Source: Paenibacillus paeoniae (GTDB taxonomy: Bacteria; Bacillota; Bacilli; Paenibacillales; Paenibacillaceae). Taken from it: 64,000 nt of DNA. Made by a program: the position numbers and the translations under genes. The DNA lies in contig NZ_QUBQ01000001.1 in the NCBI RefSeq assembly GCF_003388735.1, forward strand, positions 1,116,001 to 1,180,000. The letters run 5' to 3'. Under the pieces are notes generated by a model. The model made no database searches. It was given only the letters and a program-made list of their open reading frames with translations, and was not told the origin of the DNA. Below, in pieces: positions 48,686 to 57,383 of this stretch. The number at the start of each line of letters is the position of its first letter. The stretch's first letter is position 1.

Positions 48686-49132
48686 TTAAGTGTGGATGTG
48701 GGCCATCACATGCCAACTGCCGGGTGCGGACAGCGTATAAAAATATTGACCTGCGGCTGCTCCTGTAACGATAGGGATAAGAGGCGCGCCTGATACGCCA
48801 GGATACATGGCTTGCTGTGAGGACAGGGAAATGTTTTTTGAACCGACCCATACGTTTGTGCAGGATGGGGTGGGTGTTGTGGTACATACCTGTTGGTACA
48901 CGTTAACGGTAAGGGTGTCGTAATATGGGCCGGTGTTGACGATTACGCCATTGCCGAAATAGATGGTACCGCCGCTGAAGTTGTGGATGGTGCTTGTATA
49001 AGAATAAGCAGCGGATGCCGACGGCACGAATGAAACCAACAGGGCGACCGTCAGCAGGATGGAGATAAAAGCTCTTTTCATCATGGTACCTCTTATCATT
49101 TGATCAGTCATAATTTGCTGTTGCATCATCAT
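48686..49132 (-). CDS. Small secreted protein, unknown family
   Basis: 148 aa (or about 132 aa from an inner ATG at 49084). Signal peptide MKRAFISILLTVALLVSF ending SASA-A; the mature part is rich in Thr, Ser, Gly, Tyr and Val with NFSGGTIYFGNGVIVNTG and two Cys (about 82 and 90) that could form a disulfide. Two ribosome sites are visible: AAGGAGG before 49132 and AGAGG before 49084. A sigma-A promoter with a perfect cre box lies about 190 bp upstream. Confidence 0.8.
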   Translation of the reverse strand: MMMQQQIMTDQMIRGTMMKRAFISILLTVALLVSFVPSASAAYSYTSTIHNFSGGTIYFGNGVIVNTGPYYDTLTVNVYQQVCTTTPTPSCTNVWVGSKNISLSSQQAMYPGVSGAPLIPIVTGAAAGQYFYTLSAPGSWHVMAHIHT

Positions 49133-49306
49133 TAACGATTCCTCCTTAGAATGGACTGTCGGTCAATCGGATGGATTCACATTCGAGTCATTTTGCAAAT
49201 TCATGTTCATTCAATAAGTTTCATCTTCTCCTTTCCAAAGAGTTTGAAGTTCATGGTCCAACCCACAATGGATAGGGAGGCGTGTTATCAACGCTAAGAG
49301 AATGAA

Positions 49307-49321
49307 AGTATAGCGCTTACA
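49307..49321 (-). promoter_or_regulatory. cre site (CcpA box)
   Basis: On the minus strand TGTAAGCGCTATACT, which fits the consensus TGWAARCGYTWWNCW at every defined position. It lies just after the -10 element, so CcpA bound here would repress the secreted-protein gene when good carbon sources are present. Confidence 0.75.
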
Positions 49322-49324
49322 CAT

Positions 49325-49353
49325 ACTATATTTTATGTATTTATTATACTCAA
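49325..49353 (-). promoter_or_regulatory. Sigma-A promoter of the secreted-protein gene
   Basis: Minus strand TTGAGT, 17 bp, TATAGT. Confidence 0.7.
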
Positions 49354-49511
49354 TAGGAAAGAAGACATATCTTTACTTTTCGACAAACGAGAAGCGGTTT
49401 GGGGCACATTCGGATGAAAATGAAGGAATAAAAACCTGATAGGATATATATTAAATATGCTAGTTTTCATTTGGTAGTTTCAACTTACTTCCGGGTTTCG
49501 AACGGCGATGG

Positions 49512-49841
49512 TTACTCTGCTTCCAGCGCCGCCCCTTCGATATCTCCGATCGGGAACCACTCGCCGTCGACCATGAAGCGGCCCTTCAACTCGTCGACGC
49601 GGTCGACGATGCCGATGACGGTCAGCAGCTCGACGGGGTGGAACAGCCGCACGGAGATAGGCTGCCGTCTAAGCAGCGATTCCGAGACGACTCGCGATAC
49701 CTGCTCCCACTCTTGTTCGTCCAGCTCAATTCGTACGCGCCGTCTGAGCGATTCCGAGTAGGCGTTGATCGCCGCCTTATGCTCCGGCAGCATCATGCGG
49801 CTAGATTCCCATAGTCCGTTGCCTTCAAGCTTTTTTCTCAT
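49512..49841 (-). CDS. YolD-like family protein
   Basis: 109 aa. Pattern of YolD proteins: GNGLWESSRMMLPEHKAAI near the start and the strand set RLFHPVELLTVIGIVDRVDELKGRFMV with WFPIGDIEGA at the end. In Bacillus the yolD gene commonly stands next to a Y-family polymerase gene and shares its SOS promoter. Here it overlaps the end of that gene by four bases. Confidence 0.9.
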   Translation of the reverse strand: MRKKLEGNGLWESSRMMLPEHKAAINAYSESLRRRVRIELDEQEWEQVSRVVSESLLRRQPISVRLFHPVELLTVIGIVDRVDELKGRFMVDGEWFPIGDIEGAALEAE

Positions 49842-51103
49842 TTGTAATGCCCTCCGATCTTTCTAGCGCGGTCCTCCGCTTGCCCTGCCTTAGTAGCCGA
49901 GACCGCCCTTACGATACTGGTATCGCCATACTTGCGCTTAATAGCGTCCGTCGCTTTCTCCAGCGCCATCCACTTTTCCTGATTCGGCTCGAACAGCGAG
50001 AGCTGGTATTCATCGTCTGCGGCGAACTGAGATAGACTAACGCCTACCTTGCGGACGGGGAGTCCGTCCCAGTGCCGCTTCAGCAACTGGACAGCATATC
50101 GGTATACCTGGTTGGTTACACTGGTCGGATCGTCCATTTTCATCTGGCGGCTGAAGCCGCTTGGCTTGCTATAGTCGGCGCCCATACAGGCGACCGATAC
50201 GACATGCCCCATGTAGCCCTTGCTGCGGCAGCGCTGGCAGACAAGCTCGGTCAACTCCAGCAGGACGACCTTGATCTCTTCCAAGCTTTCGTAGTCGCGT
50301 GGGAGAGTCATCATATGGCCGATCGTCGTGGGGGCCGTCTCGTGCGTGCCAGGTGTAACGGGACTGTCGTCGAGGCCGTTCGCGATCCGCCAGTACAACT
50401 CCGCGTTAATATCGGAGTTGCGTCCCAATTTGCGTCGCATAAGGGTCTTCAGCTTCTCCAGCGGCGTCGCGGCAAGCTGGCCGATCGTCTCCAGTCCCAT
50501 TGCGTTGAAGTGCCGAGTCATACGGCTTCCCGTCATGAACATCTTCGCTATAGGCAGCGTCCACAGCTTCGTGGCAAGTTTATCCGATGCTAGCGTGTAG
50601 ATGCCCGAGTCGTTCTTCTTGGCGTAATTGTCGCAAGCCATCTTCGCCAAAATCTTGTTCGGCCCGATACCGAAGCGGGTATAGATGCCCGTCTCCTCCT
50701 GAATGCGCTTCTGGATGAGCGCGGCCAATTCTTCGGCAGAGCCGTACAGGTGAAGAGAGCCGGTCACGTCTAGAAACTGCTCGTCGACGGAATAAGACTC
50801 GACGAGGTCTGTGTACGATTGATAAATGTGTGTAATCATGAGCGAGATGTCAATGTACAGCGCCATGCGCGGCTGTACGATGATCAGGTCCGGGCACTTG
50901 GCGAGTGAATCGCCAAGCCTCTCGGCCGTTATCACGCCGTACTCCTTGGCAATGGGGCAGGCTGCCAGAATAATGCCGGATCGCCGCTCCGGGTCGCCCG
51001 CTACAACGAGCGGCCGGCCGGCGTATTCCGGATGCTCCGCCTTTTCGACGGAAGCGTAGAATGATTGGCAGTCGGCCAGCATGATTACTCTGTCGCGAGC
51101 CAT
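49838..51103 (-). CDS. Y-family DNA polymerase (UvrX/YqjW type)
   Basis: 421 aa error-prone translesion polymerase. The palm motif MLADCQSFYASVEKAEHPEY is followed by PLVVAGDPERRSGIILAACPIAKEYG and the catalytic SVDEQFLDVTG. A helix-hairpin-helix region and the little-finger domain end with VGVSLSQ. ATG 51103 follows AGGGAGG; longer in-frame starts would cover the LexA boxes. Two LexA boxes upstream indicate SOS induction. Confidence 0.94.
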   Translation of the reverse strand: MARDRVIMLADCQSFYASVEKAEHPEYAGRPLVVAGDPERRSGIILAACPIAKEYGVITAERLGDSLAKCPDLIIVQPRMALYIDISLMITHIYQSYTDLVESYSVDEQFLDVTGSLHLYGSAEELAALIQKRIQEETGIYTRFGIGPNKILAKMACDNYAKKNDSGIYTLASDKLATKLWTLPIAKMFMTGSRMTRHFNAMGLETIGQLAATPLEKLKTLMRRKLGRNSDINAELYWRIANGLDDSPVTPGTHETAPTTIGHMMTLPRDYESLEEIKVVLLELTELVCQRCRSKGYMGHVVSVACMGADYSKPSGFSRQMKMDDPTSVTNQVYRYAVQLLKRHWDGLPVRKVGVSLSQFAADDEYQLSLFEPNQEKWMALEKATDAIKRKYGDTSIVRAVSATKAGQAEDRARKIGGHYK

Positions 51104-51132
51104 GCTTGTTGCCTCCCTATCCCTTAATAACG

Positions 51133-51146
51133 CGAATGTATGTTCT
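51133..51146. promoter_or_regulatory. LexA box 1
   Basis: CGAATGTATGTTCT, 12 of 14 to the Bacillus SOS box CGAACRNRYGTTYC. 30 bp upstream of the polymerase start. Confidence 0.75.
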
Positions 51147-51170
51147 CTATATGATATGCTTATTATATAC

Positions 51171-51184
51171 AGAACATACGATCG
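51171..51184. promoter_or_regulatory. LexA box 2
   Basis: AGAACATACGATCG, whose complement CGATCGTATGTTCT also fits 12 of 14. Between the boxes the minus strand has a TATAAT -10 hexamer (51162-51167). Confidence 0.7.
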
Positions 51185-51360
51185 TGTGCTATCTTTTTTT
51201 AAGTGGTTATTATTGACAAAGCGAAGAAGCGTCGTACCTTTGGCTCCATCTTGCAGGTGTGTAAGCGGAAGCTGGAGAACTATAATAAAGAACAAGAAAC
51301 CAAGATGGGGATTAGCCCAATTTTTGCTGGTTGACGGCTCGGTTTAAGGGAGGTTACTGC

Positions 51361-51834
51361 ATGAAGGTTTTAAAGGGCTCGCTTATTGGAGGCGTAATCG
51401 TATGCTGCATTATGGTGTTTGGATTAAATCATTGGGATGTACTGTATGGCCGGTATATAGCGCAGTCTTTTTTCAGCCATCTGACAACGGGCAATCTTAC
51501 GGCGGCCTCAGAGGACATATACTTTCATAGAGAAGATGGCACGTATACTCGGGAGGGCAACGGGGCGAATGCAACTTGGATTGAAAGAGTTCAGAACTTG
51601 CAAGAGCAAGGGATTCACGCTGTGTCTTTTAAAAGTCTGAAGGTGCAGAATGATGATGGTGAGCCTGTCGGAAGCGTCATCCTGACACTTGAGGAGAAAG
51701 GGGAATTGAAGGACTATCGTCTTGTATTTTTCTTTAAAGGAAACCTGAGCGATTTTGGGATCATAAGGTTTCAGCAAATAGAAGCGCCCGATCAGTATCC
51801 GAAGTGGCAAGAAGCACTTTCTGGAGCGCTATAA
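51361..51834 (+). CDS. Membrane-anchored hypothetical protein
   Basis: 157 aa. One N-terminal membrane helix (GSLIGGVIVCCIMVFGL), then an extracytoplasmic domain of about 130 residues with an NTF2-like look: helices SFFSHLTTGNLTAASEDIYF followed by strands SLKVQNDDGEPVGSVILTLE and YRLVFFFKG. No catalytic motif. ATG 51361 follows GGGAGG. A terminator follows. Family not recognised. Confidence 0.78.
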   Translation: MKVLKGSLIGGVIVCCIMVFGLNHWDVLYGRYIAQSFFSHLTTGNLTAASEDIYFHREDGTYTREGNGANATWIERVQNLQEQGIHAVSFKSLKVQNDDGEPVGSVILTLEEKGELKDYRLVFFFKGNLSDFGIIRFQQIEAPDQYPKWQEALSGAL

Positions 51835-51840
51835 TATCCC

Positions 51841-51881
51841 AAAAAAGCGGCGTACCCTGCGGAAGGGGGACGCCGCTTTTT
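51841..51881. terminator. Bidirectional terminator
   Basis: AAAAAGCGGCGT / ACGCCGCTTTTT perfect 12-bp arms between convergent genes. Confidence 0.92.
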
Positions 51882-51904
51882 ACATGGATCGTTTATGCCG
51901 GATT

Positions 51905-52975
51905 TTAGCCCTTCGAACCGCTGAAAAACTTCTCGTTATAGACAACGCTGGGATGCTTCGGATTGTAGCCTTGTGCGATGCGATGATGCTCAATCGCTTT
52001 GTCGCGTTCGCCCAGCCGGTCGTAGCAGACGGTTAGCTGCAGATGGGGCAGCCAGGTCCATGTGGCATTGTCCGTGGAGCCCATCAAATCCTTCGGCTTC
52101 TCCAGCTTTGTCGCCTGCGTGAACCAATGGATCGCTTGCTGATATCGCTTCTGCTCCAGAAATACGCTGCCGAGCTGGCAGCAAAATTCGGCGCGTGGGA
52201 GATCATAATTCAGCGTACGCAGCAGCGACGCGATCTGTCGATCCGCTTGCCCCAGGCGTCCGTAGCAATCCGCTTGCTTCATGCACGCCCCGATATCATC
52301 CTCCACCCAGCCAAGTCCCGATACTAGAAACTTCTCGTACCAGTCGGCAGCCTCTTGAAGGCGGGCATGATCGCGAAGCTCATTGGCGAAATAATACTGG
52401 TCACGCGGAGAAAATTCTTCGCCGCCCTCCAGACGTTTTAAGTAGATGCGAAGATTGCGGTCAGTATGGTGTCGTTCCTTGCGGTGCGTCACTGCGATAT
52501 CGCTATGATAGGTATAGCCCGATACGGCCAGATATTCATGTACGGGACCGATCCAGCGGAAGTCGCGGCTGCGGCGGACCAGACGGTTTCTTTTCAGGCT
52601 GAAGACGGGATTGCCGTTGTGGTCAAAAGTCAGATTGTAATTCATCGTGACACTGTCGTATGGAAGCTCTTGCTTCTCCTTCAGCGCCTTCAAGCGGGTC
52701 AGATCCTCCGGCTCAAGCACATCGTCGGCATCCAGCCAAAGGATGAACGTCTGGGTCGCCTGCTCGAAGCTGTAGTTGCGGGCCGCCGCAAAATTGTCGA
52801 TCCATTCAAAATCATAAATAACGGCTCCGAACGAAGCTGCGATCTCCTTGGTCTTGTCTGTCGAGCCGGTATCTACGATGACGATCTCGTCCACCGCATC
52901 CTTGACGGATGACAGACAGCGCCCCAGGCTGTCTTCTTCGTTGCGGACGATCATGCACAAGCTAATGCTGTTCAA
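51905..52975 (-). CDS. GT2 glycosyltransferase with TPR tail
   Basis: 356 aa. The GT-A domain of family 2 has CMIVRNEEDSLGRCLSSV, DTGSTDKTKEIA, NFAAARNYS and the metal motif LDADD. It is followed from about 200 by TPR-type repeats (QYYFANELRDHARLQEAADWYEKFL, AIHWFTQATKLEKP, KAIEHHRIAQGYNPKH). Such fusion proteins are common in Paenibacillus and are thought to glycosylate surface or spore proteins. Acceptor unknown. Confidence 0.88.
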   Translation of the reverse strand: MNSISLCMIVRNEEDSLGRCLSSVKDAVDEIVIVDTGSTDKTKEIAASFGAVIYDFEWIDNFAAARNYSFEQATQTFILWLDADDVLEPEDLTRLKALKEKQELPYDSVTMNYNLTFDHNGNPVFSLKRNRLVRRSRDFRWIGPVHEYLAVSGYTYHSDIAVTHRKERHHTDRNLRIYLKRLEGGEEFSPRDQYYFANELRDHARLQEAADWYEKFLVSGLGWVEDDIGACMKQADCYGRLGQADRQIASLLRTLNYDLPRAEFCCQLGSVFLEQKRYQQAIHWFTQATKLEKPKDLMGSTDNATWTWLPHLQLTVCYDRLGERDKAIEHHRIAQGYNPKHPSVVYNEKFFSGSKG

Positions 52976-53110
52976 GCTGTCACAACCTTTCCTTCTCGGT
53001 TCTTGCTTTTTCGTCAGTACATTGTATTAGCTCGCGCTGGAGTTGGTTACATACATATTCCAAGGGGAATCGAGCCAAAATAGAGGCAACTTGGAAACAG
53101 AGGGTGCGAT

Positions 53111-54646
53111 ATGACACAAACCAAAAAAACGGCATTGACACCGCTCAGCCCTTCGCTGCGGGCGAACGTTCAAGCCGTGAATGCCCGGTTCGGCGGAAGC
53201 AGCGATCTCGTCGTGCGTTTGTTCCGCAGTGATGCCGCGCCGGAGCGGGAGCTGGGACTGCTGTATATCGAGGGGCTCGTGAATACGGACGTCATTAACG
53301 AAAGCCTGCTGGCTCCTCTGATGTCGATGAAGCTGCCTCCCCATATGGAGGGCAAAAGCGACCGATTGATGGAGGCGCTGCGCACAAGCGTTGTGTCGAT
53401 AGGGAGCGTGAAGGAAGCCGCAGCGCTGGAGGAAGGGATCCAGCAGATGACAGACGGCTGGTGCTTGATCTTCGTAGACGGAAATGCGGTTGCGCTGATG
53501 GCTGCGGTAGGCGGGGCCAAGGAGAGGGCAATCGGCATCCCGCAGACGCAGACGGTCATTCGGGGGCCGCAGCGCGCTTTCGTGGAGGAGCTGGGTACCA
53601 ATATCAGTCTGATTAGACGGATTATCCGCTCGCCTGACTTGCATGTGCAGACTCATAAGATCGGTACGCAGACGCATTCAAGCGTCGCCGTGCTTCATCT
53701 TCATGGCGTGGCGGATCAAGGCATTGTGAAGGAAGTATACCGAAGGCTTGCAGCGATCGATCTCGACGGCATTCTGGAGAGCGGCTACATCGAAGAGTTC
53801 ATTCAGGACGAGACGTTCACGATGTTCCCGACGCTGCTGAACTCGGAGAGACCGGATTCCGTCGCGGCGGGATTGCTGGAGGGCAGGGTGGCCGTTCTCG
53901 TCGACGGCACGCCGATCGCGCTTATAGCTCCGACGACGTTTTTCAGCTTCTTCCAGTCTGCTGAAGATTATTATCAGAGGTATGATATCGCCTCATTCGT
54001 CCGTACCATTCGCTACGCAGCTTACGTCATGTCCATGTTGTTGCCGGCCTTGTATATCGCAGTAACCACGTTCCATCAAGAGATGTTGCCGACGACGCTG
54101 TTGATTAGCCTCGCTGCGCAGCGGGAGGGCGTGCCCTTCCCCGGTTTGGTTGAAGCTCTGCTTATGGAGATGACCTTCGAGGTGCTGCGGGAAGCGGGGC
54201 TTCGTATGCCGCGGGCAATCGGACCGGCGATCTCAATTGTCGGAGCGCTCGTTCTCGGACAGTCCGCAGTACAAGCGGGCATCGTCTCTGCGGGGATGGT
54301 CATCGTCGTATCGTTCACGGCGATCTCCAACTTCGTCATGCCGGAGAACAATATGGCGGCCACCTCCCGTATTATCCGCTTCGGGATTATGATTATGGCG
54401 GGCATGCTCGGCTTCTTCGGCATCTTTATCTCCGTGCTGTTCGTACTAATCCATCTGGCGTCGCTGCGTTCCTTCGGCGTTCCCTATATGTCGCCGGTTG
54501 CCCCGGGGGGGAAGAGCGGCGGGCTGTGGCGAGACGTATTCGTGCGCGTACCGTGGTGGGCCATCGTACTGCGTCCGCTGGATATGAAGCTGCGCAATCC
54601 GAAGCGGCAGAGGAGCGGGAGAAAACCTCCCGCCCAGCGCCATTGA
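53111..54646 (+). CDS. Germinant receptor A subunit, operon 2
   Basis: 511 aa. Hydrophilic N-domain with SSDLVVRLFR, LLYIEGLVNTDVINESLL, the signature RGPQRAFVEELGTNISLIRRIIRSPDL, and NSERPDSVAAGLLEGRVAVLVDG. Membrane helices from about 300 with EGVPFPGLVEALLMEMTFEVLREAGLRMP. First gene of a plus-strand A-C-B operon. Homologous to but distinct from the A subunit of operon 1. Confidence 0.95.
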   Translation: MTQTKKTALTPLSPSLRANVQAVNARFGGSSDLVVRLFRSDAAPERELGLLYIEGLVNTDVINESLLAPLMSMKLPPHMEGKSDRLMEALRTSVVSIGSVKEAAALEEGIQQMTDGWCLIFVDGNAVALMAAVGGAKERAIGIPQTQTVIRGPQRAFVEELGTNISLIRRIIRSPDLHVQTHKIGTQTHSSVAVLHLHGVADQGIVKEVYRRLAAIDLDGILESGYIEEFIQDETFTMFPTLLNSERPDSVAAGLLEGRVAVLVDGTPIALIAPTTFFSFFQSAEDYYQRYDIASFVRTIRYAAYVMSMLLPALYIAVTTFHQEMLPTTLLISLAAQREGVPFPGLVEALLMEMTFEVLREAGLRMPRAIGPAISIVGALVLGQSAVQAGIVSAGMVIVVSFTAISNFVMPENNMAATSRIIRFGIMIMAGMLGFFGIFISVLFVLIHLASLRSFGVPYMSPVAPGGKSGGLWRDVFVRVPWWAIVLRPLDMKLRNPKRQRSGRKPPAQRH

Positions 54647-54674
54647 AGGAAAACCTTGAGGGGAGGCGGACGGG

Positions 54675-55883
54675 ATGAAAGCGATTCGGCTTCTGCTGTT
54701 AGGCTCGCTGCTTCTGCTCCAGACGGGCTGCTGGAACAGAGTCGAGTTGAATGATATTGCCATCATATCCGCGACGGGAGTGGATTGGGAGAACGGGAAA
54801 TGGGTGCTCACCAATCAAATTGTCATTCCTAAGGCAATTTCCGGCCAAGCGGGGGGCGGGCGGACGGCTGCGGTGAACGTGTTCTCCTCGACAGGAGACA
54901 ACTTCCGCATTGCGATCAGCAAGGCGAGTCAGGAGTCGTCGAGACGGCTCTATTTCTCGCATAATCAGATTGTTATTATCGGTCAGGAAGCGGCGCGCAA
55001 GGGAGTTGGACCGCTCCTGGAGGCGTACCTGCGCAATCATGATTCCCGGGAGACGGTTGATGTGTTCCTCTCCAAAGGAACGGCCAGGCTGATGCTGGAG
55101 CAGCTAATTCCACTGGAGCAGATTCCGGGGGCGGCCATTCAGCGGATGATCGTCAATGAAGAGATGAGCAGCTCATCCTACAGGCAGATGACCATTCATC
55201 ATGTGCTCATGGACTTGCTCGGACATACGAAGGCGACCAGCATACCAGGGCTTGCGCTGGCTGGCTCTGGAGAGAGTACAGACAGGGTCGATATGCTGAG
55301 CCAGACATCCACGCCATCCAAAGTGCGGCTCAGCGAGCTTGGCCTTGTCTATGGAGACAAGCTTGTAGGGTGGATTGGCGAAGAACAGAGCAAAGGCGTG
55401 ATGTGGCTGACCAACCATGTAGACAAAACAACGGTGGCGTTCGCCTGCACTGCCGGGGGAAAGGGCAGACAGGGCTCCTCAGCGCGAGTCCTCCATTCTG
55501 TGACGAAGGTGAAGCCGCAGCAGCAGGACGGCAAATGGGTGATGAAAGTGAATATTGAGGCGCAGGGCACTCTGCTGGAATACGATTGCGGCGGCGACTT
55601 GATGAAGCCGGAGGAAATATGGGAGGTGGAACGGCTCGTCGAGGAGCGAATCGCATCGATTGTGACGGATGGCTGGGAGGTGGTCCGCAAGCACAAGGTG
55701 GACGTACTCGGTTTCGGCACGCTGATTTATAAACACCACCCCAAAACATGGAAGGTCATAGAGAGAAACTGGAAGGAAGAGTTTCCACAGACGGAAATTG
55801 AGCTGAACGTGAATATGAAGCTAAGCTCTACGGGTATGAGCGGCAAAAGCTTCAAGGAAGCGCAGAAGAAACCGGGACTGTAG
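54675..55883 (+). CDS. Germinant receptor lipoprotein C subunit, operon 2
   Basis: 402 aa Ger(x)C lipoprotein. Signal peptide ends in LQTGC (Cys19), then WNRVELNDIAIISATGVDWENGKW. Typical QIVIIGQEAARKGVGPLLEAYLRNHDSRETVDVFLSKG, and a C-terminus DVLGFGTLIYKHHPKTWKVI. GAGGGGAGG lies before the ATG. Confidence 0.95.
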   Translation: MKAIRLLLLGSLLLLQTGCWNRVELNDIAIISATGVDWENGKWVLTNQIVIPKAISGQAGGGRTAAVNVFSSTGDNFRIAISKASQESSRRLYFSHNQIVIIGQEAARKGVGPLLEAYLRNHDSRETVDVFLSKGTARLMLEQLIPLEQIPGAAIQRMIVNEEMSSSSYRQMTIHHVLMDLLGHTKATSIPGLALAGSGESTDRVDMLSQTSTPSKVRLSELGLVYGDKLVGWIGEEQSKGVMWLTNHVDKTTVAFACTAGGKGRQGSSARVLHSVTKVKPQQQDGKWVMKVNIEAQGTLLEYDCGGDLMKPEEIWEVERLVEERIASIVTDGWEVVRKHKVDVLGFGTLIYKHHPKTWKVIERNWKEEFPQTEIELNVNMKLSSTGMSGKSFKEAQKKPGL

Positions 55884-55921
55884 CCCGCGTCATACATCTT
55901 GATAGCGAAGGAGGGGAAGAT

Positions 55922-57028
55922 ATGCAGCAGCAGTTCGGCAAATTTCAGCTGGCGATTCTCATCATCGTATTTCTGATCGGCAGCACGCCGCTCTTCGAGC
56001 TGGGCATTCCGGCGAAGCAGGATGCCTGGATCGCGATGCTGGTCGCGGCCGCCGCCGGGCTGCTGCTGACGGTTGTATATCTCACCCTCCATAAGCGTGC
56101 CCCGAACGCTGGGCTCGGGGAGCTGTACAAATACCATTTTGGCCGCTATATCGGCGGTTTTATTGCGATTGTCCATGCGCTCTGGTTCGCCTACGAATCG
56201 ATGCGGAATGTCCGTGATGTAGGAGAACTGACGACGATGGCGTTGTTATCCTTTACGCCCAAATGGATCATCATGTTTCTTATTCTGGCGGTGGCCGCCT
56301 ATACGGCAAGCAAAGGGGTTGAGGTGCTTGCCCGCATTATTCAACTGCTTTTCCCCATCGTCATACTTAGCTACTTCATCGTCATTCTGCTTGTTTTTTT
56401 CAGCGGACTGGTCAAAGTCAACCAACTGCTGCCGATCATGGAGAATGGTCCGATGCCGATTCTAAAGGCGGCGTTCCCGAATTTGCTTTCGTTTCCCTTT
56501 GCGCAGATGGTTGTCTTTCTAGTGCTGTTCGGCCATGTGAGCGAGAAGAAATCAATCAGCAAAGTAACGTACTGGTCTCAAATTGGCGTCTCTATCTTTC
56601 TTGTATTTATGAATGCACTCATCCTATGTGTGCTGGGGCCGGAGCTGGCAGAGCTGACCGCACTGCCCTTGCTTCATGTGCTGCAGCTCGTCAGGCTGGC
56701 CAATTTCCTGGAACGGCTGGATGTGGTGGTGACGCTCCTGCTGTTCATCGGACTATTTGTGAAAATCGCAACGCTTTACATTGCTTCTGTTCTGACGGCC
56801 AGCATGGCAACGGGATGGTCCTACCGCGCGCTTGTATTCCCCATTGGCATTCTCATCTATGCGGCCTCATTCCTGGAGCCGAACAACACGTATCATATCT
56901 GGATTGGGCTGGATGTGACGCTGAAGATTGCGCCGCTGTTCCAGATCGCGCTGCCGCTTGTCATGCTGGTGGTGGGCATCAGGAAGAAGTATCGCAGCGC
57001 GGCGCTTGACGGGGCACAGGGCACATAG
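55922..57028 (+). CDS. Germinant receptor B subunit, operon 2
   Basis: 368 aa spore permease with about 10 helices. Begins QQQFGKFQLAILIIVFLIG, with PAKQDAWIAMLVAAAAG, FPNLLSFPFAQMVVFLVLFG and the final helices RALVFPIGILIYAASF. Last gene of the operon; the riboswitch promoter of the thiamine operon starts right after it. No D-like small gene here, unlike operon 1. Confidence 0.93.
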   Translation: MQQQFGKFQLAILIIVFLIGSTPLFELGIPAKQDAWIAMLVAAAAGLLLTVVYLTLHKRAPNAGLGELYKYHFGRYIGGFIAIVHALWFAYESMRNVRDVGELTTMALLSFTPKWIIMFLILAVAAYTASKGVEVLARIIQLLFPIVILSYFIVILLVFFSGLVKVNQLLPIMENGPMPILKAAFPNLLSFPFAQMVVFLVLFGHVSEKKSISKVTYWSQIGVSIFLVFMNALILCVLGPELAELTALPLLHVLQLVRLANFLERLDVVVTLLLFIGLFVKIATLYIASVLTASMATGWSYRALVFPIGILIYAASFLEPNNTYHIWIGLDVTLKIAPLFQIALPLVMLVVGIRKKYRSAALDGAQGT

Positions 57029-57039
57029 GCAAAAAAAGT

Positions 57040-57068
57040 CTGGCATTCTGATCGGAGTTTGCTATAAT
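57040..57068 (+). promoter_or_regulatory. Promoter of the thiamine-precursor operon
   Basis: CTGGCA, 17 bp, TATAAT (perfect -10). The transcript would start near 57075, just ahead of the TPP aptamer. Confidence 0.7.
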
Positions 57069-57091
57069 GAATACGTAATTGACGTAACCGA

Positions 57092-57190
57092 ATATGCTCT
57101 GGGGAGCTGGATTGGCCGGCTGAGAGGGAATGATCGTATTCCGACCCATATACCTGATCCGGATAATGCCGGCGTAGGAATTGAAGCTAT
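57092..57190 (+). ncRNA. TPP riboswitch (THI box)
   Basis: The invariant aptamer parts are present in order: GGGGAGCTGG, GGCTGAGAGGGA (with CTGAGA at 57120-57125), a variable P3a stem, GACCCATATACCTGATC, and GGATAATGCCGGCGTAGGAA. Thiamine pyrophosphate binding should switch off the genes for import of thiamine precursors downstream. A separate terminator lies at 57279. Confidence 0.93.
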
Positions 57191-57278
57191 GCTTCTTTCA
57201 CGAGATTTTCGCTATACTGCCCTGTGGTTTTTTAGCGAAGAAATGTGGGGGAGAAGTGAAGAAATTAGCCGACAACAC

Positions 57279-57313
57279 GACGTCTTCCGTTTCTGGAAGG
57301 CGTCTTTCTTTTA
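57279..57313 (+). terminator. Riboswitch-controlled leader terminator
   Basis: GACGTCTTCC / GGAAGGCGTC (one wobble) and a T-rich tail, between the aptamer and thiY. About 90 bp lie between aptamer and terminator, room for an antiterminator. Consistent with transcription attenuation. Confidence 0.82.
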
Positions 57314-57383
57314 TTTACGCGCAGGGACCGGACAAGGCCAACGTCAATGGACAAAAAGAGAGCAAGAGGAGAGGGGAAACACC

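Larger units (their letters stand above)
49133..49511. other. Long leader and promoter region
   Basis: 379 bp with no gene. It holds the promoter and cre box of the secreted-protein gene (49307-49353) and about 175 bp of untranslated leader. The part from 49354 to 49511 shows nothing else I can name. Confidence 0.7.
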
